Source of the DNA: Ectocarpus siliculosus | Taxonomy: Eukaryota; Sar; Phaeophyceae; Ectocarpales; Ectocarpaceae | Length of the DNA stretch: 60,172 nt | NCBI GenBank assembly: GCA_000310025.1 | Contig: FN649752.1 | Coordinates: 1,748,159-1,808,330 of the forward strand | Direction of reading: 5' to 3' | In this document: positions 23,201-35,300 of the stretch, piece after piece | Numbering within the stretch: position 1 is the stretch's first letter | Layout: each line of letters begins with the position of its first letter | Translations under genes and position numbers: made by a program | Notes under the pieces: model-generated | Database searches by the model: none | Told to the model about the DNA's origin: nothing | What the model saw: the letters and a program-made list of their open reading frames with translations, nothing else

Positions 23201-26200
23201 ACAAAACCATGGGGAGTAGTACCGTTCCACTCTAGCCTTTGTGGTACAACTGATTTCGACTGCCCACCCCACCCCTCGTCAACGGTCTAACCAGTAAAAG
23301 GCATGCAAAGCATGAGCGTACTTCCCCCCGCCCTTCCTCCCATCCCGTTAGCCGGCGTTCCGTCTCCCTCACCGTGAGCACTTCTTGCATTCCCTCGAAC
23401 AGCAGCTGCTCCTCGTGATGCTCTTCCGTGTACTCGGCCTCGTCGATCATCGCTTCCCCGAACTGCCCCCCATCCCCGTCCTGTCCCCCCCCTCGCCCTC
23501 CCTCCACACCACTACCACCAGCGACAACCTCTCGCTGCTCCGCCCGTCTAGCGCCATCGGTTGCGGTGGCCTCTCCCTTCACGCGAGAAGGGTCATCCTG
23601 CTGCTCGTCTTTCGAGGTTTTGCCTTCGTTTCTTGCGGCCCCCGTGCCGTTGGACGGGATGTCCTCCGCAGCTGCTGTAGCTGCGGCTGGTGGTGGTGGT
23701 GGTGGTGGTGGTGCTGCTGTTGGTGTGTCGGAACCATCACCGTGGTTCACCAGCTTCAGCTATTGTCGGATAGACGAGACAAGACAAGACAACAGCCGGT
23801 TTCGCGTTGAAGGTCTAGACAAGACAAGGCAAGGGCCGTCAACACGAAATGTGGGAACAGTGACACCGGGATGAACTATTACTATTTATATAGGCGGAAC
23901 ATTGCACTCTGCGTCCGCAAACCGAGTGATAATGCGCCCTTCAGAAGGGTACGCTAGTTGTTCTAGGGCGCGGGATCTCCACGTCCTGTCTGGTCGCCTG
24001 GCTACCGAAATCGCAAGTGCTGCTGTGACAGGCGTCAACGCGCAGGAGGAGTTACAGTACTGGAATCACATCCCCGGCGCCATCACATTTCTCGGGCGGA
24101 GAATTGAATGCGATGGACAAAGGTTATACGGGCCTCCCTTTCCTCCAGGTGAAGACCGGCGGGCGTTCTCGTCATCTAGTTAGACCAGCTAAAGCGGGGG
24201 AAAAGCACGCGCAAAACCGTAAACCTATCTCCCCGCCACGTTTCTCAAAAAAACACTACAGGCACAGCCACCACCACCACCACCACCACCACCAGACCCG
24301 GCACCAGAAAAAAACAAAACACATGCTACCCTAGGGAGAACACATGTGTGGTGAAAACGGAGGTCATGGAACTAGAAGCACATATACCGCCGCCTCACCT
24401 TTCCACCGCTGGAGCGGGCCTTCTCCTTAAGCGCGGGCCAGATAACCTCGTCCTCCGCCGTGGAGTGGCTCTGGAACACGGCCCACAGGAGCTGAAACTG
24501 GCTCTGCACCCGCACCTCCAGCTCCAGGTGCTGCGCCGGAAGCGACTCCGCCGTCGGCCCCGCTGCGGCAGAGGAAGAAGGCGACATCGGCCCTGGTGTT
24601 GTTGTTGAGGCGTCGTTGGCGGTGGACGGGGCCGCCGCCACTGCTGCCGCTGCCGCCGCCGCCGCCGCCGGTACCGTTTTCTCGGTCCGATCAGCGTCGT
24701 CGCCCTCTAGCTCAAGCGTCATCGGCGCCGTTGCGGCTTGGTCCCCGTCGTGGTGGTGGTGGTGCTGCTGCCGTGGCGAAGGCGCTGCTGCCACGGCGGA
24801 CGGCGTTTTGTGGTGGAGGTCTCGCATCTGGCGGCACAGGGTCTGGACGTTTGTTCGGAGGGAACGCAGCTCCCCGCGCAAGCACTCTGTGCATCGGTCG
24901 TTGGTGTTGTGCGAATCGCACGGTACGGTAGGCAAAAACAAGGTGATCGTTTAGCTCGTGGTTTTGGGGGATAAACGCCAACTCAGGCCAAGAAAACCTG
25001 AACAGGTCACGCCCATTTGCAACGGCTGCCGCTGTGCCAGTAGAAGCGCCTAACACGGATTATTCAGCACAGGGGCGCTGTGGGGAGTATGGATCAATGC
25101 AGGTAGGTGTCATGTTTGACGCGAATCAGCCCCGATGTTTCGCCCGACCACCTCCTGACGAAGCGGCGGTGCACCGCCACCGTGTGAAAGCACCATCGTC
25201 GTCGTGAAAGCGCAAGGTTGCCCGCGGCAATTGTTGGGACGGTTCAAATCGCCATTTCTCGTACAAATAGTGTGGTCGGTCTGAGGGTGCACTGGCTCTT
25301 TGCACTTTGCCCTACTCTTCGAATACTGCCGTACGTCGGCCACGGGATCAAAATCGACAGAGCAGTTTCACCTTTGCTTACCACGCAATCAATACAACGA
25401 GACGGTCTATGTACCGCCCCCCCTTTCCCCGCCGGCATAATCTCTCTCTCTCTCGGCTTACCATGGAAATGTACGATCTCGATGAGCGGGCAGTCCTCGA
25501 AAGCTTGTCTGGCCGATCGTCTGCTGCCCCTGTTCAAAGGGGATGGAACGTGAAACCAAAATTGGTGTGAACATTGGAAAACGCGTAAGCCTGGCGTTGT
25601 TCGGCACGGCGGTTTCAAAGGTTGTGAGTACTGAAAATAGCGTAGAAACAAGATAGTGTATCTACTGATGTACTTCAATTCGCGAAAAAAGTTTGTTTGT
25701 ATCTACGAGCAGCATGCCTACACATAGCGGTCGGTTTATGGTAGGAGGTGGTCCGGGCGGGTCACCAGAACCACGTCCTTCATTTAAGATATCGTCGATT
25801 GTTTGTTGTCCACTCGAACAGAATCCGAAAAGGTCAGTGAGAAGTACTACAACACACAGATCGTCCCAGAGGGGGGGGAGTACTAGAACTACGTTCAACG
25901 GGCTGTAGATGCATCGATGCATCCGAGAGAGAAAATACAACCAACAACCAACAACTAACAACCAACACAAGAGGGGGGTGTTGCGGCAGAAAGCCGCCGC
26001 CAACTGACGCCAACCGTCCGCCGCTTGGGGCGACAAGCCCAACTCATGCGCAGTAAGTTACGCCGTCGCGGGTGCAGGTACGTCTAGGCACACGATATGC
26101 ATATCCCAGACAAGAGTTTTTTCCAACGCGACGGCACGACGCAGACACCATGCGGAACAGCGTGGTCATGCTTACAGTATCGACGGCGGTGAAGGTGGTT

Positions 26201-26787
26201 TCAGCTCCCCGCCTGCTCCTCTGGGGCAACTAGATTCGAGTTTGAGCCTGCTGGCAAAAAGTATCAACACAACAAATGTACAAAAATCAGTTCAATTTGT
26301 TGCAGGAATGCTCAATCAAATATTAACCCCCCTGTTCTCACTTGCTCTCGGAAGCAGTCGAATCGCCCATTCTTCCGTCGCCGTGCTTCTCCAGGTCGCC
26401 CGGAAGCTGCGCTTGCTGCACGGGCTGCTGCTTCCCCATCCCGCTAGTTGTCGTGTTTGAAGGGTGCCGCCCTCCAGGGGCACACGCAGATAGGCGTTCG
26501 CCAGCTCCATTGAATCTTTCTGCCATCCGCTGGTCCCTCCGAGCTGCTTCTGCTGCTGCCGCCGCCGCCAGCCCACCTGTGGCGCACAACAACCTACTCC
26601 TCTCTCTGTCCCTCCGCGGCCCACGATGACCTCTCCTAGACGAAGAAACCCCGATGCGAAGGGCGTCCGCTTCAGGCCAACGGCATGGGCTTGACCGCCT
26701 CTGCAGCGAGCGACGCCTGCTGCACGCGCAAGCCTGCCGCTGCCTGCTGAGCCCCACCAATCCTGTGGGGCGACGAGGGGTCTTCAT
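13591..26787 (-). CDS. BRUTUS/HRZ-like hemerythrin-CHY-RING E3 ubiquitin ligase
   Basis: Eighteen exons join without a frame break into 1266 residues: 26787-26342, 25529-25462, 24886-24399, 23759-23373, 22644-22534, 21834-21730, 21192-21001, 20658-20258, 19546-19291, 18664-18611, 18289-17733, 17222-17148, 16571-16469, 15948-15772, 15462-15367, 14994-14964, 14509-14424, 13758-13591. The start CCACCATGAAG is a strong context. Order: hemerythrin (about 160-570), conserved linker, CHY zinc finger (967-1021), CTCHY finger, RING-H2 and a C-terminal zinc ribbon. This is the architecture of plant BRUTUS/HRZ ligases, which bind iron through hemerythrin and mark transcription regulators for degradation; length is close to Arabidopsis BRUTUS. 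One hemerythrin domain is seen where plants have up to three. An iron-sensing role is inferred from family. Least certain boundaries are the exon 9 acceptor (two in-phase choices) and the weak exon 12 donor. Confidence 0.9.
16781..16806. repeat. (CAA)n microsatellite in an intron
   Basis: A run of about eight CAA units lies in the intron between exons 12 and 13 of the BRUTUS-like gene. It has no evident role. Confidence 0.85.
17733..20658 (-). other. Linker and CHY zinc finger of the BRUTUS-like gene
   Basis: Exon 8 is Gly/Ala-rich. Exons 9-11 read ...PLTQMEFESAVK, RLAHVSDLSTERKSGLVQ and MMRNHMYQGRK, matching the conserved helical linker that precedes the zinc fingers in plant BRUTUS proteins. 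Exon 9 also carries CSVCSYIGRCPVNEP, an extra cysteine cluster of unknown role. Exon 11 ends in the CHY finger: LGCPHYRRACKIRAPCC, FTCRLCHDQVSDHKMDR and MLCMRCETLQPIN supply the Cys/His ligands. Confidence 0.85.
21163..21301. repeat. Duplicated exon 7 boundary segment
   Basis: About 33 bases spanning the acceptor and first codons of exon 7 (21163-21196) recur at 21267-21301, upstream of that exon in gene orientation. Both share ggttgttgatcatcatcgat and a following gtctgt. The second copy keeps the acceptor-like AG, but has no full exon behind it. It is a local duplication inside the intron and could act as a decoy splice site. Confidence 0.8.
23276..23330 (+). repeat. Repeat family C (poly-C-tailed), copy 1
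   Basis: The core gtcaacggtctaac is followed by gcatgcaaagcatgag and then a C run. Related copies lie at 42401-42478, 43331-43415 (minus) and 60061-60146. The constant order of core, direct catg motifs and C tract suggests a short retroposon family. This copy lies in the intron between BRUTUS-like exons 4 and 5, directly beside exon 4. Confidence 0.55.
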
Positions 26788-29700
26788 GGTGGAGAGGTGC
26801 GTTTTGTTGTAATCAAGACCTGCGAAGGTGTTGGTCGTTTGTTTGCTGGGCGGACATACACTCGGGCTCTTGTTTTCCCGGTAGTGACAGAAATGACGTG
26901 TGCCGGAGAGATGAGTGCGTCGGGGTGGCGCGCGTTCGCTCGCCGCAAAAAATGGCGCGTGCCCTCCGCAAAAAGGTGTGCGTGCCTCACTAGGCACACG
27001 CGCGAAACAGTCCTATTCCGTGGCCCGTGCGTTCAGGGTAGAAGGCTCCTGTTTGATGCTGTCCCGTTGCGTTCCTGTGCCCGAGATGGATGACTGGCTG
27101 GATATAGCAACTCTCTTGTCGTGCTCACACAGCAGTCAGCGTTGATGGCGCGAGCAAATGGTGGGCGGCCCAAGGCTAACACGGCAATATTCGTGTTCCG
27201 TTGGTAGGGAACATGCGTTGGTTCATATCTATTGTAGCCTGCACAGCTGTAGCAGAGCGCCCCCTCGATGCAAAGATCGACATGCAATACGCTTACCCAG
27301 CTGCCGTGCAACGTTGTGCTTCGATTGGCCACGTTGATGACCACAGCACTCAAGTGCGGCCATGTTGCTTGCTTCCATCCACTCCCCGCCATCGCCTGCC
27401 AGAGGACATTCCGCCCTTCTCCCGCGATTTTTTTTCTGTGAAATGCTTTGTGCACTGCACCAACACACAACTTGGTTGCATCGTGCGCTAAAAGGGCAGC
27501 CGCCGGGAAAGGGTATGCAGAGCCGCTACTCGCTTTGCCATGGTGCCTGTTTCCATTGCTACACACGTCATGCTCAAAATGACACCCGTTTGTGATGAAC
27601 AAATTCATTCCGCGTCCGGTCTGCTGAGAAAATGGCGCGTGTGTGGCTGGGAATCGTTCCCCGTGACACCGACCAGGGTGTTGTCTTGCGTACCACTGCT
27701 GTAGGTGACATGATATACAGCAGTAGAATCCAAACGATGCTAAGTTGCCACCTTCGTAAAGTTGCGCAGTACGCCACCGGGATGCTTTGATTTGTTATCC
27801 AGATAACCCCCCAATACCACCAGTTTTCAGTACATCGACGCGTGTTTTTCACGGATGACGCAAGAAACCACACGGCTGTGGTATCTACCACACAACCATG
27901 ACCATCCGGGTGCTACGTACTTCAATTATCCCATTCGTTTGTCACACAGATATGGTATCTTGTGTAGAAGTACCGTATTGTGTTTTGAACACTCTTTGCC
28001 CGTGTTGAAGGGGAGGCGTTGTGTCTCTCGAGCTAGCTATTTAGTACATACAGCCAGCAGTCTCATTTGCGACAGGGAAGGGCCGACGCGACTTCGAAGC
28101 CCCCTCGGCGTGTCAGAGGCCCGCTTTTCCCTCTTCCTCGGAAGGAGAAGAGGCGGTTTTGCCTCCGCTCCGAGGGTCCCATCGTGACAGCGTCAATCTC
28201 TTGACCCTTTTCCTTACTAAAGGCTGCGACAGCATTCCTCCGACGTGTGCTTTGCAAAGAGCCATGTCGGGGGGTGCGCCGTGTTGAGTTTGCCCGTTTC
28301 CGACAACCCCACGGAATTACGAGCATAATTATTCGGCGAGACATTTTCCTACTCATATTTGAATATTTGAAGCCGTACGCTGGAAAGAGGAGTTGTACTC
28401 CTGTTGACAAAAATTGCCTGGTTGTCGCGAATCCTTTTCACGAGGGCATCGAGTCATACTGCCAACCAAGTTCGTCACACGCATTGGTGTGTCCTTCTCC
28501 ACCCTTTTGTCCCCTCTGGAGTCGAGAAACTCGTCTGTCCAAACTCACGCGCTCCTGGCGTCTTGTCTTTTCGTACCTATTATATGCGCACGTCAGGCCG
28601 GACCAACGAGGTCATCTTCCCAAGTCCGGGGAACGAGCGACGTCACGACACGTCTTAAGATGGACGGCGAGGCGTTCGTCGAAGGGGTGTTCCTGGTGAA
28701 CGTTTTCTCGAAGTGCTTCACCACGAACCGTTGACGATTAGAGCGCATCATCGAAGGGCGTGTACCGCACGCACTACACTGCTGTCGTGGAGCTTGAGGA
28801 AAGATTTCACTCGCCCTGCAGCAGCAGTCGTCCCTAGGCTCATCGCGCGTGCGTCCTTGCGTGTGGTTCTAATGGTGTAACTGATGTCCAAGCACGCTGT
28901 GGCTTGCGACAACGAGAGGTATGAGATAGTCACGAGTGCTGTAGTGAAATTTGGTGGATGTAGGTTGCAGCCCTCCTCTCTTGTTGGAAGTTAATCAAGC
29001 ACTTGGATGCGCATACAAGGACCGCGAGTGTTGCAGTCGCGAGCGGGTCGAACCGTATCGTGGTGGCATTGGAAACGAGAGAGCAATGAGGAGATGTACT
29101 ACCCAGCTCACTATTAGGCCCCTGCAAAAGGCAGACAAGGCTGATGCCGATAGCTAGTTTCAAAGACTGAGCTCTCTCGCGTTTTCCTCTTGCCGCGCAC
29201 GAATATTTGACCAGTTTATATTCCAATCGATGCACCCGGCCGACCCCCGCAACAATCCAATTTTTGCCTTGTAGAAAGTACGATCCTATCAACGCGTTAT
29301 GAAGCATGAGCGACGTTCGGTGGTGGACGGGGATGACGATCACAAATGGATTCCCCTTCAAGAGTCCCCGGTTATCCCCGTGGGATAAATGATGTACACC
29401 TTGGATTACAAACAGGCCCGACCCGTCCTACCCCCGGCCCGTACGCCGTGCTTCCATCTATGTTTATTGGCTTTGTGCCCGTGCAATACTCGGTCGGACT
29501 CCACCTCGTCCCTGATGGTAAATCGAAATAGGGAAATCCTGTCGGGAGCATTTTCCAGCGTGGGTTGCCCCTTGGTTGCCGAAATGAAATTGGCCGCAAT
29601 GGATACGCCTGCCCATACCTACCAAGCCCGGAAAAGCAAACTTCCTTCTACTGCAGTCGCCCCGTCAAGCACTTGTATCATTAGTGTATGGTAGTTTTAC

Positions 29701-32300
29701 CTGTTGCTTCATGAAACTGTTGCGCTCCGCTTGTGCAGGCGAGTGCGTCGAAATTTGGCTCTTGAGATGCGAGCGAGCCGCCGTCTTTGGTGTCTTGGTT
29801 TGATTGTCGTTGCCTGGCCCTCGTTTCTTCCGTTTGTGTCCTGTCGGCAGGGCGACTTCCTTCTTCAAGTTGTCGTCGTAAGGCTTCACCTGCGGGGCAA
29901 TGATACGTCGACGAAGCGGGTCACGATTTTCGCCTAAAGGAATGAGGAAATTCAAACGTAGACCAGCAACGACGTTTGTTGTTGAGAACGGCTGCAGACA
30001 CCAGTGCGCATGTGTTGCCATCAATCGTGTGTTTCGTTATACGCGAGCGAGGAATGAACCGGCTCGTAGGGAGTTCGATGCTGTTTTGGTTCAACGACAC
30101 GTAACTCACACGAGGACGGGGATTGGTTCTAAAGTAGCCCTGCCTTGCCCACTGCTGTGCGCTGTAGGGCTGTAATCTTTTTTGGAAGCGGCGGCAAGGA
30201 TCTGGTGTACATTGCCATCTTGTGATATGTAGTGCAAAGGGTGTGTGGTGTGTGTTTGCTGTCGTTGCGCCTTGCGCGGGCAACGTGGTTGGATCGGCTT
30301 CGCGTGGCGTTACCCGCGGGCCGTAGCTTACACCCTGCACCAAGAAGCGCTCGTTTGTTTGTGTGTGCTATGTTGCTAAATAAAATACCATGTTTGCGGA
30401 ACTTGTGTAAGAATCATATCAGGGTCGTTGCGATATCTCGACCGTTTTCAAGACACAAATGGTCTTGGTTTCGACGGGGGGTTCGGAGGTTTTTCTTGCG
30501 TAGCCTATGGAAGATGTTTTCTGACAACTCTTTCGGAGAATCCGGTCTGTTCGTGTTCCATCATGTGGAAAGGCTCAGGAATTTGTTTTCTTGTTTTGTT
30601 TTTTGGGGAAGAACGATCAAAAGAATAAGCCGGAAAATTAACTCCCGGTGTCCGTATGACAACGTTATCAAGCCCAACCAAAAGTGTTCTTCCAGCTTCT
30701 TGTCCATCGAAAGGAGGGATAACGCAACATAACGTTTGTTGTGGGCGTACTTTCTTCCGTATGCATCCGCACATGTCACAATGGTTGTTGTCCAGCCAGG
30801 GCTACGCCTCGACGACCGCGAATGGTTGTCACAGCGGTCCCGCATCCTTCCCGTCCGCTAGACTGACACAAATGCAGTGTGGAGTCATTTGGACTGATGT
30901 AGACCAACATACAGACGTATCACCCTTTCACCCTTGTCCCTAGATTATATATTCCGCTACCGATAGAAGGATGGGCGGCAACCGGATGCAAGTTTTTTTA
31001 CCGTGTTGCCCTTTACGAGCGCGTATGTGTGGTAAGCAAGTGAGTGGTGTGATATTGAGGTGCCTTTACTACTGGAGACGCAATCCTAGGCAAGTGGTCA
31101 GCCATCTGCGTCGCCAAACCTAACGATGGGCGTCCAGTACTACGTAAGTCAGTGATCCTACCCCCACGGCGCTTGGATGTGGCCGAAAATGGAACCACTC
31201 TGTGACATGACCTGAGAGGGGTGTCACCACTTCTGCTGAATGTGTAGACCGATTTTCAAAGCTCCCCCCGTTGTTTTGAATGAAGCACTACTAAAAAACT
31301 ATGAAGATGCCGTGAAAAGCGGTCCGGTGTGTTGGAATCTCGAGAAATCCCGAAAAGAGTTTCCCTCTACCACTAATTGTAGCCTGTGGAATCCGTTTAG
31401 TCCAAGGGCATAGGCATCGTCGGACGATTGGCTTGGTAGTTTGGCGGAGGTGCAATTTCTTCTCCCGACGACACGAGTTGGATGCCGAAACAACACCATT
31501 GACCATTAATTATCACGCGTTTTCTTTGTGCCTCGCAACCCCGCCAGTTTACATGCTATACGGCCATCCTCTCGAACAGAACGTCACACGGGCGGCGGGA
31601 GCCCTTCAGGAGGGACACACAACACCAATCCAACAAACGCCATCACCGCAGAGGGAGTATTATTGTACTTCCTTCGTAATAGTGTCATCACCGGCGCACG
31701 GGTTCCCTGTGGAACAAAGAGGGTCTCGTCACTTGTCACACGTACTTGTCGCAGATACACAGAACGCAAAGAAAGCAAGGTCAAAGATAGAAGAGGAGAA
31801 CTATCACGGCATTTTCAAGATATGATGAGCGCAAAAAAAAAAATGATATCACGGCATTATTCTCATGACGTGAGAAAAGCAACGTAGAGGTGGCACGGAG
31901 TGTCATTACTGCCGAAGATGGAGGAATATTTTGCCGACCGACGTAAATTCGTGCCTCCGCATGGTACCGGTGACTAACCCCGCCGGGCTATAGTATACAC
32001 GGCACGCTTTGTAGATGGCCTCGCAGCGATTCTCCACAGGCACGCGCACACGCTCTTCTTCCGCCGCCAGGAGACCAGAGGACACGCCGGATACCGCCGC
32101 CAGGAGACCAGAGGACACGCCAGAGGACACGCCGGATACTACTTAGTAGCATACAGCAAATAAAACGAGAGATACTTACAGCCTTCCGATTCACCAACAA
32201 CAAAGCAACGAACGGCGGCGGCAGGTCTTTATCGGTTAGAAACTTCCCAAGTCAGTCAGTGGGTGACAACAAAGGTGGTGCTGGATATCTTCTTCGGCAT
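26788..32300. other. 5.5-kb stretch without a recognisable gene
   Basis: It lies between the 5' ends of two divergent genes: the BRUTUS-like gene (start 26787, minus) and the CLN7-like gene (start 32301, plus). It should therefore contain both promoters. No frame has a domain or coding texture, and no TATA box could be assigned with confidence. The recurrent motif TACAGCAGTA is present at 27716-27725. Confidence 0.55.
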
Positions 32301-35300
32301 ATGGCGTCGAAAACCGGTGAGAGGCAAGCGTTGTTGTTCCCGTCTACTGGCGGTGGCGGCGGCGGCAGCTTTGGGGGTCGTCATGGCTCTACCCGGAACA
32401 GCAGCAGCCACAAGATCAACCAAGGTTCGCCTACGATCACCGTGCCAAACGACAAGGATCATCACCTTCTTCCTGTCGAAGTTCCCGGCGGCAGCGACGA
32501 GCACTCTTCTTCCTCGTCAACATCGTTTCGAGGAGAGGTGGGCCCAGCGAGATGGTATTTCTACACTCGATTGATGCTTCATCTGAGTTGCAACACGTGG
32601 CGATCAACAACAACCTGGTGATGATTGTTATGGAAATGCCTACTACGCATGTCCTGTCTTCAGTAGTTTTTGCAGTCTGTTAGTGACTCTTCCTATCTAA
32701 CGGCTTTTACGCCCTCTGATTGGTCCGGCGTTGGTTCCTAGCCTTGACCCTCTCCAGCGCCCTCTCGCCGTTCGCATTCCGAGAACGCGGCGCAGCCGCG
32801 TTCTCGACCAGTTCGCGGCCGCTAGGCCGTGCTTTGGCCGTGGGTGAGGGTTAGGGTTAGGGTTAGGGTTAGGGTAGATGTGGGGTGAGGAACCTAGCCT
32901 TGCTCGCGTGAGGAACCTAGCCTTGCAAAGTGCAACATCGGTTAATAGACCTCCCTGTCTTAGTCAATGTTCAGTACTACTGCTTATGTAGACGAATGAC
33001 GTATTGTATGTGTTATCTAGTCCATGCATCGGTTGGAACGTAACGTATGCGGAGCAACTACTGCTGTGAGAGCTGTACGTAGTTTGTAGCTCGTTCTGTC
33101 GTTCGGTGCACGACCTCACTCTTTGGGATATCTCTCTCTGTGATCTATCGGACTGTCTGGGTACTCTAGCTGTCCTTGTCGTACCTTGGGTGCTGCTGGC
33201 ATACTGCCTGATCTATAACGGTCTGTCTGGTGTGTCTGTCTGTGTTGGCCACCTAACCCCCTTACCACGCACAGAAAATTCGGCGTTCGTGCGAAATTTC
33301 TGAAATGTAAGACAAAGAGCGAACGACGCCTGCTGATTGGATGGTGCAGACAGTTCCATCCCTGGGTGCAAGTGCAAAGCTGCCTTCCGACTTGAGCCGT
33401 CTATTGCGTATAATCCCTATCAAATTGTCCCCTCGATACGAGGGGACATTTGATAGGGCTTATAGACAGCAACTGGCGGGAGGGTGGAAAACGGGGCACG
33501 AAAAGGAGGTTTTCAAGATATTTCTCTAGAGGGAAAAGCGAGACCTTCTAACTCAAGCCCTGGGTTGCTCGGTGCCTCCTATCAACGGTGGGCTAGGTAC
33601 TTCTTCCGCGCTTGCCCCTAGTAGCGCTTTCCACCCAAGGGTAGACAGACGCGGCGCAACTTCGCTGTTGAACCCGCGGCGTAATCGCCCCGCGATTCGA
33701 CCTGCTCATTACCCTCCTCATACTCCTCTGTTGGTAAACTCGTGGCTTCTGGGGAAAAGATGTTGTATTGATGAGACCTTGGACCAGGAGAACAGGTCAA
33801 AAGGTGGAGTGAGCTGGGTGCGCGAGCACCGCAGCATCAGCCATGTCGCTCGACCAACACACAAAACATGGAACTCGGACCAATGTACTATCCGACATAC
33901 CGAGAACACGCTCGGGTCTATGAACCATCCGACATACCGAGAACACCATCCACGAAGAACATTCCTAGAAACATTCCTACCAAACGACAGTCCCGTTATT
34001 TGAACTTCCTGTTAGTGTTCTGCGCTACTTGTCGACACACAGCAGCAATAATCACGAACACCCTCCCTTGGGGCTGTTGTCTCGACCAGACCAAATATAT
34101 ATCAGAAATAGCAAAAATAGAAAACACGACTCAGACCTCTATCTACTTCTCAGATCTCGAGCCTAGAGCAAAATTACGATGAACTTCAAAAAGATCTTTC
34201 GGCAGCGCCTTCGTCAGGATGTCCGCATGCTGTCTTTCGCTAGCGACATGACTGATTTCCAACACTCCCTCTTCTGTCAAATTCCTAAGGAAATGGTGCC
34301 TCACGTCAATGTGCTTACTGTTACACGAACTAAGTGGATTCTCAGCAAGTGCAATCGCACCCTCGTTATCCTCGCGTACCTGGATCTTACCAAGCTTCTC
34401 ACTAGGCCTCAAGAACTCGAGCATTCCGTTGACAAACAGAGCCTCTTTCACACCGTCACCCATCGCAACATACTCTGCTTCAGTGGTTGAAAGTGTGACA
34501 CATTTCTGCGTCCTAGAAATCCAAGCAACAAGACAGTCAGCTACAAGAACTAGTGCTCCCGAAACTGATCTACGATCAGTGGCCTTACTGGCAAAGTCTG
34601 CGTCTACGTATACCAACGTGCCTACGTCTACCATAGTGTCCTGCTTGTACTTCAAAGTTAGATGTGCCGTCTCCAGAAGATAATTCAGAATCTTCTGGGC
34701 CGCCTTCCAGTGGCTCTTCTTTGGCTCGTGAGAGTGCCTCGCCACCGCCCGCACAGCATTTGAGATGTCGGGCCTTGTCTGGTTGGCGATCCACATCAGG
34801 CTCCCCACCACCTCTCGGAACGGCACATCTCCTGCCCCCTCATCCTCCATCACGGACCTGTAATCGTTAGCAGGGGAAGCAGGGATCGAGCTGGTGCGAC
34901 AAACATTGAATCTCTCGAGAACACTCCTGATGTAACTCTCTTGAGACATCTCAATCGTACCAGCCTCACGGTCGCGAACGAATGCGCAACCAAGAAAGAA
35001 CTTGACCTCGCCCAAATTCTTCGTGGGGAGAGAGTCACCTAGCGCTTCCACAACCATCTTGGCAAGCCTCTCAATGCCTGCATACAGAATGTCATCCACA
35101 TGAATCGCAATCATACCCAACACCTCGTCTCCCATAATGAAACGAAGAACGCAGGGGTCAGACAGAGACTGTTCGAAACCAATCCTCTTCAGGTCCGACA
35201 CAAGTCTCTTGTGAAATGTTGTTCTAGATGCCTGTCTCAGTCCATACAAACTCTTGTCTAAACGGACTACTTTTCCTGTCATCGACTCACAGCTAGGAGG

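Larger units (their letters stand above)
21001..26787 (-). other. Hemerythrin (HHE) module of the BRUTUS-like gene
   Basis: Exons 1-7. Exon 2 ends in IVHFHE-CLRGEL across the splice, the first helix. Exon 3 ends with FQSHSTAEDEVIWPALKEK (H312 and E316). Exon 4 has EYTEEHHEEQLLFEGMQEV (H448, H449, E450, E451). Exon 5 has CRHLMTHLDK (H493, H497), with glutamates following in exon 6 (EEESALPLIKHYF). Exon 7 gives the last helix, MGYMKHAVKDTYFEKWL. These His and Glu residues fit a di-iron hemerythrin site. Long Ala-, Pro-, His- and Glu-rich inserts separate the helices in exons 3 and 4. Exon 1 is low-complexity and its phase fits exon 2 exactly. Confidence 0.85.

Noticed and set aside
26338-26629. 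Plus-strand frame of 95 codons over the ligase's first exon
   Set aside because: It is the complement of exon 1, whose minus-strand frame has a strong ATG context and a phase that fits exon 2.
27000-32200. Scattered frames of 60-190 codons in the intergenic region
   Set aside because: None has a domain, sustained codon texture or linked splice sites, and their composition matches random sequence.
32851-32874. Telomere or chromosome end
   Set aside because: There are only four units, with genes and unique DNA on both sides.
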